Below, one piece after another: positions 52,316 through 58,913 of a DNA stretch of 64,000 nucleotides. The DNA lies in contig JADFMN010000004.1 of the NCBI GenBank assembly GCA_022563855.1, forward strand, positions 1-64,000, in the 5' to 3' direction. Under the pieces are notes generated by a model, which worked only from the letters and a program-made list of their open reading frames with translations, was not told the DNA's origin and did no database searches. The number at the start of each line of letters is the position of its first letter. Positions within the stretch are counted from its first letter, which is position 1. The position numbers were made by a program, and so were the translations under genes. The stretch comes from Armatimonadota bacterium. GTDB taxonomy: Bacteria > Armatimonadota > Fimbriimonadia > Fimbriimonadales > Fimbriimonadaceae.

Positions 52316-53115
52316 AAGAAACACGCAGTACGGATTGGGCGGCGGTCGTAGGCCTGTGCATACTCGGCGTCGTCCTCGGAAACGTTCAGAGCCGGGCAAG
52401 ATTCGACGGCCGGTTGGACCCTCTTACCAAAGCAGTGCAGAAAGTAGTCATGCCAGTCGCGAGAAGAGCGACTGCATCGATGCAGGCGACGCACGATTTT
52501 TGGCAGGGCTTTAGGAACGCTCGCTCGCTGCGAGAGAAGAACAGCCAGTTGGCGGAGGCCCTGAAGGCGGCAGAGCAGGACCTCTCTGAAAACGACGCGC
52601 TCAGGCGCGAGTTGGACGATCTCAAGCGTGCACTTGGATTAGAAGCGCCCGGCGACCGCGAGAAGATCTTCGCGCCGATCATCGGCTATGCACCTTACGA
52701 AAACAGGATTACGCTAGGCCGCGGGAGGAATCACGGAGTAGAGGCGCATCAGCCGATCATCACTGCAGACGGATTGGTCGGCGTAATTCAGACGGTCGAT
52801 GACGACACGTCGCAGGCGCTCTTGATCACATCTCCCGCCTTGGTCATCGGCGGGCTCGTGCTGGGCGACAGCAACGTCGCCGCGTTGGTGCGAGGAGCAA
52901 CGACGCACAGATTGGTCCTCACGATTCTAGATGACCTGGAAGTCCACACCGGAGAAATCGTCGTGACGAACGGGTACTCGAAATACACACCGCGCGGCAT
53001 CCCGATCGGGGTTATCGTCGAAGTGCGGCACAATCCGGAATTCGGCGAGCGGCGCGCGTACGTGCTGCCCCACGTCTCAATCTCGGATTACAGCGAGGTG
53101 ATCATCCTCAAGTGA
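52303..53115 (+). CDS. mreC: Rod-shape-determining protein MreC, probable ATC start
   Basis: A bitopic membrane protein: one helix (WAAVVGLCILGVVLGNV), a coiled coil (LREKNSQLAEALKAAEQDLSEN) and the double beta-barrel periplasmic domain (APIIGYAPYENRITLGRGRNHGV; ANTPRGIP-type YTPRGIPIGVIVEV). The only ATG/GTG/TTG upstream of the helix is a TTG at 52225, with no Shine-Dalgarno; it lies 91 bp inside mreB and would add an out-of-frame translation of the MreB tail. ATC at 52303 has GGAG five bases upstream and gives a normal short N terminus (MKNLKETRSTDW). Confidence 0.78.
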   Translation: MKNLKETRSTDWAAVVGLCILGVVLGNVQSRARFDGRLDPLTKAVQKVVMPVARRATASMQATHDFWQGFRNARSLREKNSQLAEALKAAEQDLSENDALRRELDDLKRALGLEAPGDREKIFAPIIGYAPYENRITLGRGRNHGVEAHQPIITADGLVGVIQTVDDDTSQALLITSPALVIGGLVLGDSNVAALVRGATTHRLVLTILDDLEVHTGEIVVTNGYSKYTPRGIPIGVIVEVRHNPEFGERRAYVLPHVSISDYSEVIILK

Positions 53116-53603
53116 AGGTCGTCGCGCCTTGGCTCGCGCTCGCGCTTCTGTTCTGGCTAGCGGCAGGGGTTCAGCACGGGGCGGCGACAAGGCTCGCGGT
53201 TTTCGGCGCCAATCCGGATTTTCTGCTGGTCGTGGCTTTTTGCAGCTCGATACTGACGAGGCCCGCCGCTTCTGCCGGACTCGGGTTCTTGGCCGGGGTG
53301 CTGCAAGGCGCCATGGCTGGTGCGCACCTCGCGCACCACGTCATTTCGCGGGCTCTCACATGCTTCTTCATCGGGTACGAAAGCAGACTCGAATTCGGCG
53401 TCAAAGTCGAGTTCGCTGCGCTGACCGTGGCGATCGGCACGGTCGTATCGCGCGTTCTTCTCGCGATCTTGGCCCCACCCCCTGAAATTTGGCCGTTTCT
53501 GCGAGCTACAATTGGCACGGCTATTTACAACGGGGTTCTAGCGGTGCCGACGTATCTGCTAGTCCGCCGGTTATTCAAGCATCAGGTGAAATCACGTATA
53601 TGA
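53112..53603 (+). CDS. mreD: Rod-shape-determining protein MreD
   Basis: A 163-residue polytopic membrane protein with about five hydrophobic segments. The start GTG overlaps the mreC stop by 4 bases. MreD is poorly conserved in sequence; position after mreBC, size and topology support the call. FGANPDFLLVVAFCSSIL and GFLAGVLQGAMAGAHL are the recognisable stretches. Its stop overlaps the dehydrogenase start (ATGA). Confidence 0.85.
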   Translation: MKVVAPWLALALLFWLAAGVQHGAATRLAVFGANPDFLLVVAFCSSILTRPAASAGLGFLAGVLQGAMAGAHLAHHVISRALTCFFIGYESRLEFGVKVEFAALTVAIGTVVSRVLLAILAPPPEIWPFLRATIGTAIYNGVLAVPTYLLVRRLFKHQVKSRI

Positions 53604-54853
53604 ATGAAGGCAAACGTGTGCTAGCAATGGCCGAAGAGCAGTTGGCCGTCGCCGCGAAGTACCTTGACCTCGACGAGGGGTTGCAAATGGTACTCACAAA
53701 ACCGAAACGGCAGGTCGCCGTCAACTTTCCGGTGGTGATGGACAACGGTGAAGTCCAAGTCTTTGAGGGATTCCGCGTTCAACACAACGCTAGTAGAGGC
53801 CCGACGAAGGGCGGTCTACGCTACCATCCCGACGTCAATATGCACGAAACGACCGCGCTCGCGATGTGGATGACCTGGAAGTGTGCTGTAGTCAACATCC
53901 CCTACGGCGGCGCGAAGGGCGGCGTCAGGGTTAACGTCAAGCGCCTGAGTCGCCGAGAGGTAGAGAAGCTCACGCGCCGATTCGTCACGGAGATCACGAG
54001 CGTAATCGGAGAGAGAAGTGATATCCCTGCTCCAGACATCGGAACCGACGCAACCGTCATGTCGTGGATCATGGACACGTTGTCCATGCACGCTGGATAC
54101 ACTGTTCCCGGTGTCGTGACCGGGAAACCGATCGAGCTCGGTGGTTCAGAGGGTCGTGTAGAGGCCACGGGACGCGGCGTAATCGTCACCGCTGAAGAGG
54201 CTTGCAAGCTGATGAACCTCGATATATCCAACGCACGTATCGCCGTGCAGGGCTTCGGAAACGTTGGCTCGGTCGCTGCACGACTGGCCCACGACCTGGG
54301 CGCAAAAATCGTCGCCATTTCTGATACGAAGGGCGGCATTTACGATCCCGACGGCCTGCCGATTCACAAGCTCTACCATAAGTACGGCGGCTTCGACGGC
54401 GGCATTCACAAATTCAAGGAGTGTGACAACATCACCAATGAGGAACTGTTGGAGTTGGACTGCGATATCTTGATACCTGCGGCTATCTCTCGACAGCTTC
54501 ACAGCGAAAATGCCGATAAGATCAAGGCCCGGCTGGTCGTAGAAGGCGCAAACGGCCCGACGACGCCAGAGGCGGACAGAATCCTGCGGGACAAAGGCGT
54601 GCTCGTGATCCCGGATATCTTGGCCAACGCTGGCGGCGTCGTCACCAGTTACTTCGAGTGGGTGCAAGACCTTCAGAACTTCTTCTGGGAAGAGTCCCAG
54701 GTCAACGACCGGCTGTCGAAGATCATGCAACAGGCGTTCGCTGCGGTGCACCAAACGATGCAGGCGCATAAGACCGATATGAGAACGGCCGCAATGATCA
54801 TCGGAGTCAAGCGCGTTGCAGACGCGACCGTGATGAGGGGCATATACCCCTAG
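53600..54853 (+). CDS. gdhA: Glu/Leu/Phe/Val family dehydrogenase (glutamate dehydrogenase-like)
   Basis: A 417-residue NAD(P)-dependent amino-acid dehydrogenase. The catalytic region has RGPTKGGLRYHPDVN, KCAVVNIPYGGAKGGV with the active-site lysine, and PAPDIGTD. The Rossmann fold has VQGFGNVGS. Length and motifs fit glutamate dehydrogenase (glutamate to 2-oxoglutarate and ammonia). ATG 53600 overlaps the mreD stop and gives the right N terminus; an open frame extends further upstream inside mreD. Coupling to mreBCD in place of mrdA/rodA is unusual. Confidence 0.92.
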   Translation: MNEGKRVLAMAEEQLAVAAKYLDLDEGLQMVLTKPKRQVAVNFPVVMDNGEVQVFEGFRVQHNASRGPTKGGLRYHPDVNMHETTALAMWMTWKCAVVNIPYGGAKGGVRVNVKRLSRREVEKLTRRFVTEITSVIGERSDIPAPDIGTDATVMSWIMDTLSMHAGYTVPGVVTGKPIELGGSEGRVEATGRGVIVTAEEACKLMNLDISNARIAVQGFGNVGSVAARLAHDLGAKIVAISDTKGGIYDPDGLPIHKLYHKYGGFDGGIHKFKECDNITNEELLELDCDILIPAAISRQLHSENADKIKARLVVEGANGPTTPEADRILRDKGVLVIPDILANAGGVVTSYFEWVQDLQNFFWEESQVNDRLSKIMQQAFAAVHQTMQAHKTDMRTAAMIIGVKRVADATVMRGIYP

Positions 54854-54874
54854 CTGCCGAGGTAATCTCGGCAA

Positions 54875-55459
54875 ATGGCGAACAGTCCGTGGGGCGAAAC
54901 GAAGCTTGAGCTGCGTCGCCAGATGTTCAAACTGATAGGCGCCAACTTTCGTATCTCGGATTCTGCCGGGAATCTGGTCTTGTTCTCGCATCAAAAGGGA
55001 TTCAAGCTGAAGGAGGACATCCGCATCTACTCGGATGAGAGCATGAGCCAAGAGCTGCTGATCATCAAGGCGCGCCAAATCCTCGACTTCTCAGCGGCGT
55101 ATGACGTTTGGGACCCCGTGGCCCGCGAAAAGGTAGGGGCTCTGAAGCGACAGGGTCTGAAGTCGATCGTGCGAGACGAGTGGATCATGATGGACGCGCA
55201 AGACCGTGAAATCGGAAAGATCATAGAAGACAGCATGCTTTTGGCTCTGCTTCGCCGATTTGCGACGAACCTCATCCCGCAAAACTACGACCTGGTGCTG
55301 CACGATGGAACCAGAATCGCAGAATTTCGGCAGCACTGGAACCCGTTCATCTACCGATTGGCGCTGGATCTCTCCATGGACGGTCGCGGAGCCGTCGATC
55401 CGAGGCTGAAGATAGGCGCCGCCGTGCTGCTAGCAGCGATAGAGGGCCGCCAGGGTTAG
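54875..55459 (+). CDS. Phospholipid scramblase / LURP-one-like protein
   Basis: A 194-residue protein with the single closed beta-barrel plus central helix pattern of the scramblase/LURP-one fold: ANFRISDSAGNLVLFSHQKGFKLKEDIRIYSD (in part), ILDFSAAYDVWDP and the C-terminal helix YRLALDLSMDGRGAVDPRLKIGAAVLLAAI. Bacterial members have no proven activity. It follows the dehydrogenase by 21 bp and may be cotranscribed. Confidence 0.75.
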   Translation: MANSPWGETKLELRRQMFKLIGANFRISDSAGNLVLFSHQKGFKLKEDIRIYSDESMSQELLIIKARQILDFSAAYDVWDPVAREKVGALKRQGLKSIVRDEWIMMDAQDREIGKIIEDSMLLALLRRFATNLIPQNYDLVLHDGTRIAEFRQHWNPFIYRLALDLSMDGRGAVDPRLKIGAAVLLAAIEGRQG

Positions 55460-55509
55460 CGGGACCGCCATCGAAAAACCCCGGAGCAAGGGTATCCTTC
55501 CGCCGGTTT

Positions 55510-55597
55510 GCGCGAGTGGCGGAATTGGTAGACGCGCTACCTTGAGGTGGTAGTGCCCTATCCGGGCGTGAAGGTTCGAGTCCTTTCTCGCGCACCA
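55510..55597 (+). tRNA. tRNA-Leu (anticodon GAG)
   Basis: An 88-nt class II tRNA. The acceptor is GCGCGAG with CTCGCGC, anticodon stem CTACC/GGTAG with loop TTGAGGT (anticodon GAG), a long variable arm (TGCCCTATCCGGGCGT), T arm AAGG-TTCGAGT-CCTT, discriminator A and encoded CCA. Confidence 0.95.
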
Positions 55598-55717
55598 AAC
55601 TGGCCCTGGCTGTCAGTTATCTCAAAGATTCTCGCTTTTCTGACGGAACCTCCGGTCGGCTTTCGCCGTTTAGGAGGTAGGTCGTCGGCGAGGCGACTGC
55701 TCACGAGGACAAAAAAT

Positions 55718-56263
55718 ATGCTGAGTGCAATAATCCTGGCTCAAGTGATCACGATGGCTAGTCCAATGGCTCCAAGCCTAGACCTGCCCGTCGCTCAAGA
55801 TCCCTACGCCGCCTACAAGAAAAACTTGATACCCATCGGGACGAAGGTGCCAAATTTCAAAGTCAAGGACGACAAAGGCAAGAACTTCGACCTGTACAAA
55901 ACGTTCAACGACAAGACAAAAGCCACGATCATCAACTTTTGGTTCGCCACGTGACCCCCTTGTCGTGCGGAGTTTCCGCACCTTCAAGACCTGTACGCTA
56001 AGTACAAGGACAAGGGCCTCAACGTCATTGCTGTGAACACACAAGACTCTAGCAGCGCCATTCGACAGTTCCGCAAGGATTTCAAGCTGACTATGCCGCT
56101 CCTGCTAGGCAGCGGCGATCCTAGGAGCGTGCCCAAGCAGTACGGGATCATCGTCACTCCGACGAACTACGTCTTGGACAAGAACGGCAAGGTTGTCGCC
56201 CAGATCATTGGATACGACGAAGAAGCCATGCTCGAGGCGCTGAAGAAGCTAGGCATCAAATAG
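55718..56263 (+). CDS. TlpA/ResA-like thioredoxin-fold selenoprotein (in-frame UGA, UPPC active site)
   Basis: Read through one TGA (55952-55954), the frame gives 181 residues. A hydrophobic leader is followed by VPNFKVKDDKGKNFDLYKTF, then INFWFAT-U79-PPC82-RAEFPHLQDLYAKYKDKGLN (in part), and the cis-proline segment IVTPTNYVLDKNG (Pro148). In TlpA/ResA proteins the motif is NFWATWCPPCRAE, so the TGA falls exactly on the first redox cysteine. A SECIS-like hairpin follows at 55959-55988. ATG 55718 has GAGGA nine bases upstream. It probably acts as an envelope thiol-disulfide oxidoreductase. Alternative: a nonsense mutation of a Cys codon. Confidence 0.8.
55952..55954 (+). other. Predicted selenocysteine codon (TGA), residue 79
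   Basis: In-frame TGA flanked by uninterrupted homology on both sides. The resolving cysteine (TGT, 55961-55963) is intact. Confidence 0.75.
55959..55988 (+). promoter_or_regulatory. Candidate bacterial SECIS element
   Basis: GTGCGGA (55965-55971) pairs perfectly with TCCGCAC (55975-55981) around the loop GTT. A lower stem CTTG (55959-55962) with CAAG (55985-55988) extends it past a small internal loop. The apical loop starts 17 nt after the TGA and its first base is G, matching the accepted bacterial SECIS rules (loop G, 16-37 nt from UGA). SelB would bind here. Confidence 0.75.
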
Positions 56264-56333
56264 CCTTCGCTCCGATTCGGCAAGGTTATTGGGAGGGCGC
56301 GGATTCGCGTCCTCCCTTCAATTGTCTTACGTG

Positions 56334-56339
56334 TAAACT
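56334..56339 (+). promoter_or_regulatory. Putative -10 element of metF, near-leaderless
   Basis: TAAACT ends six bases before the metF ATG at 56346, with no Shine-Dalgarno. It repeats the spacing seen at 196, 2368, 42625 and 43575. Confidence 0.4.
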
Positions 56340-56345
56340 GGGCCG

Positions 56346-57209
56346 ATGAGGATTCACTCGATGCTGGAGAGCGGTTCCCCGCTGTTCTCGTTCGAGTACT
56401 TTCCACCGAAAACAGCGAAAGGTGAGCGGAAACTTTTCGATACGATTCGGGCGATGAAGTCGCTCAAGCCCGCGTTCGTGTCGATCACGTGCGGCGCGGC
56501 AGGAACAACTCGAGCCCGCACCGTCGAATGGGCTGAGCGCATCAAGAACGACATCGGGCTGCAGGTTCTTGTACACCTTACTTGCCTGGGAATGACGCGT
56601 CATGAACTCGTAGATGCGATCCGCGCGGTTCGATCGGCCGGACTTTCGAACATCCTCGCCCTGCGCGGCGATCCGGCACAGGACGGAAGCGAGTTCGGCC
56701 ATCCCGAGGGTGGCTGCAAGTACGCGATCGACCTCATTCAGATCATACGAGACGTATATCCGGAGGCTTGCGTCGTTGGAGCCTGCTACCCCGAGGGACA
56801 CGTTGAGGAGGCCGATAAGCAGCTCGATCTCGACCGGCTCAAAGCGAAGTGCGACACGGGCCTCGACGTGCTCATAACGCAGTTGTTTTTCGAGAATCGG
56901 CACTACTTCGAGTTCGTGTCGCGTGCGCGAGACGCCGGAATCCAGCAGCAGATCATCCCAGGGATCATGCCTGTCACAAATCTGAAGCAGATCGAGAAAT
57001 TCACGCGGATGTGCGGCGCTACGATCCCTCCCGAGCTGCTAACTAAACTCGAAGCGTGCGGCGATGACTCAGAGGCTGTGCTGGCCGTCGGAGTCGAGCA
57101 CGCCACCGTGCAGTGCCGAGATCTGATCGACCGGGGTGCTCCGGGCCTGCACTTTTATACACTGAACAAGTCGCCTGCAACGCGCATGATCGTGGAGAAC
57201 CTCAAGTAA
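56346..57209 (+). CDS. metF: 5,10-methylenetetrahydrofolate reductase
   Basis: A 287-residue FAD enzyme (TIM barrel) making 5-methyl-THF for methionine synthesis. The start LFSFEYFPPKTAKGERKL has the catalytic Glu of the family, followed by HLTCLGMTRHEL and ILALRGDP, then the FAD-binding stretch GCKYAIDLI and ITQLFFENRHYFEFV, PGIMPVTNL. It is followed without a gap by the dioxygenase gene. Confidence 0.95.
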   Translation: MRIHSMLESGSPLFSFEYFPPKTAKGERKLFDTIRAMKSLKPAFVSITCGAAGTTRARTVEWAERIKNDIGLQVLVHLTCLGMTRHELVDAIRAVRSAGLSNILALRGDPAQDGSEFGHPEGGCKYAIDLIQIIRDVYPEACVVGACYPEGHVEEADKQLDLDRLKAKCDTGLDVLITQLFFENRHYFEFVSRARDAGIQQQIIPGIMPVTNLKQIEKFTRMCGATIPPELLTKLEACGDDSEAVLAVGVEHATVQCRDLIDRGAPGLHFYTLNKSPATRMIVENLK

Positions 57210-57890
57210 GTGCCGAATTCGAAAGAGCAGGTCGAAGAGAACGGTTGCGCGCTCATAAAACGCGTACTAAACCCGGAATCTCTCACCGACCTTCGATCTA
57301 TTCTGTCAGAATCGATCCCGCCAGGCAAACGTGCCGGAACGCGACGTCTGCTCACGATCCCAAAGATTAGAGAGCTCGCTGAAAGCGATGCAATCCTGAG
57401 TTTAGTGCGGGGAATCTTGGGCAGAGGCGCCAAGCCTGTTCGTGCAATTCTGTTCGACAAGCGGCCAGGGGCGAACTGGCATCTTGGCTACCACCAGGAC
57501 CGCGTGATCGCGGTCAAGGAGAAACTGGACGCCGAAGGCTTTAGCGGCTGGTCTGTGAAAGAAGGAGTGCCGCACGTTCTACCACCGGCATCAGTTCTGG
57601 AACAAATGCTGACGATCCGCCTGCACCTCGACGACTGCACGCCCGGGAACGCGCCGCTCCGCGTTTCGCCCGGTACGCACCGACTTGGCATACTCGACAA
57701 AGCCGATGTGCCGGCGCTCGTCAAAGAGCACGGCGAGATCGTCTGCGCCTGCCGCGCGGGCGACGCGCTGCTCATGCGCCCGTTGATTCTCCATGCGTCT
57801 TCCGCTGCGGAGTCGCCGCACCACAGGCGCGTGATTCATATCGAATACACAGGCACCGAATTGCCGCATGGTCTGGACTGGTATGAGTAG
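57210..57890 (+). CDS. Phytanoyl-CoA dioxygenase (PhyH) family protein
   Basis: A 226-residue Fe(II)/2-oxoglutarate-dependent oxygenase. The metal triad candidates are His and Asp in GYHQDRV and the distal His in RPLILHASSA; PLRVSPGTHRLG is also typical. The N terminus (ENGCALIKRVLNPESLTDLRSIL) matches PhyH proteins. It starts at GTG directly after the metF stop, so the two are coupled. The substrate is unknown. Confidence 0.85.
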   Translation: MPNSKEQVEENGCALIKRVLNPESLTDLRSILSESIPPGKRAGTRRLLTIPKIRELAESDAILSLVRGILGRGAKPVRAILFDKRPGANWHLGYHQDRVIAVKEKLDAEGFSGWSVKEGVPHVLPPASVLEQMLTIRLHLDDCTPGNAPLRVSPGTHRLGILDKADVPALVKEHGEIVCACRAGDALLMRPLILHASSAAESPHHRRVIHIEYTGTELPHGLDWYE

Positions 57891-57937
57891 CCGCTCGCAG
57901 TTTCGGGGCGACCCGCTAGGTTCGGATATCATCAGCC

Positions 57938-58867
57938 GTGCCCCAACCGTTCTCGCTACAGATGTTGCAGGCGTTCGCCGAGAAGCACGAGCTTTCGGGC
58001 GAGGTGCGCTACATCGGCTCTGGATACGTCAACTGGGTCTACGCGGTCGGCGACAACGTGATCGTACGCGCGACGAAGCAGGACATGGATCCCGAGGACT
58101 CTTACACGGAGGCCGTCGCGGTGCCTGCTGCGCGTGTGGCTGGACTGCGAACTCCAGAGCTCCTGGTCTTCGACGACGACCGCGATGCGATCGACTCGGT
58201 CGTCACTGTCTACGAAAGGGCGGACGGTGTTGCGCTCGGCTCGCTAAGGGTCGACCAGTCGGAGCTGCCATCACTCTATCGCGAGTTCGGTCGCGAAGTC
58301 GGTCGGTTGCACTCTCGCGTGAAAGAAGTCGACGACCCGAACGGCTGGCTCGACGAGCAGTACGACTATAAGCTCCAACAGGAGATCGACAAGGCGTTCG
58401 ATATGAACAAGCTGGAAACGGTCAGCTACGACTGGTTGTGCAAATGGGCACAGAAGCTAGAACCCGCTACTCAGTCTGGCTTTGATAAGAAGTTCATCCA
58501 CAACGATATGCACGCAGCGAACACCATGGTGCTGACAGATCCGCTTCGCTTGTCTGCGATCATCGACTGGCGCGACGCTTGTTGGGGCGACCCCGCGCAG
58601 GACATCGTCAAGACGCCCGTCTGGGCCGCGCCGTGGTCGATCGAGGGGTATCGGGAAGAAGGCGGGATCGTCGATGAGCTTTTCGTCGGTCGGGTGATTG
58701 TGCAGAACATCGGCATCGCAATGGATTCCCTAACCGGCGGTTGGGAAGATGTTGGGAACACGCCCTGGGAACCGATGTCCTCGAGCTTCTTCATCAACCT
58801 CGTACGCTTGATGGCGATGGATCTGCCTGACGAGTGGCGGCCGTGGATGCCGGACGCACCGATCTAA
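57938..58867 (+). CDS. Aminoglycoside phosphotransferase (APH)-family kinase
   Basis: A 309-residue kinase-like protein starting at GTG. A TATCAT five bases upstream may be a leaderless -10. The glycine-rich/nucleotide lobe is IGSGYVNWVYAVGDNVIVRA. The catalytic loop HNDMHAANTMV has the Brenner-type Asp, and the metal-binding IDWRDACWGDPAQD is the APH counterpart of DFG. Such kinases phosphorylate small molecules (sugars, amino alcohols, antibiotics). No resistance context is visible. Confidence 0.83.
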   Translation: MPQPFSLQMLQAFAEKHELSGEVRYIGSGYVNWVYAVGDNVIVRATKQDMDPEDSYTEAVAVPAARVAGLRTPELLVFDDDRDAIDSVVTVYERADGVALGSLRVDQSELPSLYREFGREVGRLHSRVKEVDDPNGWLDEQYDYKLQQEIDKAFDMNKLETVSYDWLCKWAQKLEPATQSGFDKKFIHNDMHAANTMVLTDPLRLSAIIDWRDACWGDPAQDIVKTPVWAAPWSIEGYREEGGIVDELFVGRVIVQNIGIAMDSLTGGWEDVGNTPWEPMSSSFFINLVRLMAMDLPDEWRPWMPDAPI

Positions 58868-58894
58868 TGTCGCCGCATCCTTTAGGTTGCGATA

Positions 58895-58912
58895 CGCAGG
58901 CTGAAGCCTGCG
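58895..58912. repeat. Palindromic repeat between convergent APH and alaS genes
   Basis: CGCAGGCT-GA-AGCCTGCG is a perfect 8-bp hairpin immediately before the alaS stop codon (58914-58916). It resembles dispersed palindromes of many environmental genomes and could terminate both genes. Confidence 0.6.
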
Positions 58913-58913
58913 G

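Noticed and set aside
55648-55678. ACCTCC/GGAGGT hairpin ahead of the selenoprotein gene as a riboswitch
   Set aside because: Only six pairs around a long loop; GGAGGT is 40 bases from the start codon and no known aptamer is recognisable.
55547-55954. Open frame ending at 55954, starting inside the tRNA-Leu region
   Set aside because: Its first part overlaps tRNA-Leu. The real gene starts at ATG 55718 with a Shine-Dalgarno and continues past the TGA at 55952-55954.
55952-55954. TGA read as tryptophan or another standard residue throughout the genome
   Set aside because: TGA serves as the normal stop of many genes here (for example csrA, mreC, prfA), and tryptophan is encoded by TGG.
56033-56263. 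Separate short gene starting at ATG 56033
   Set aside because: It is the C-terminal half of the same thioredoxin fold; splitting it off would leave a protein without its active site.
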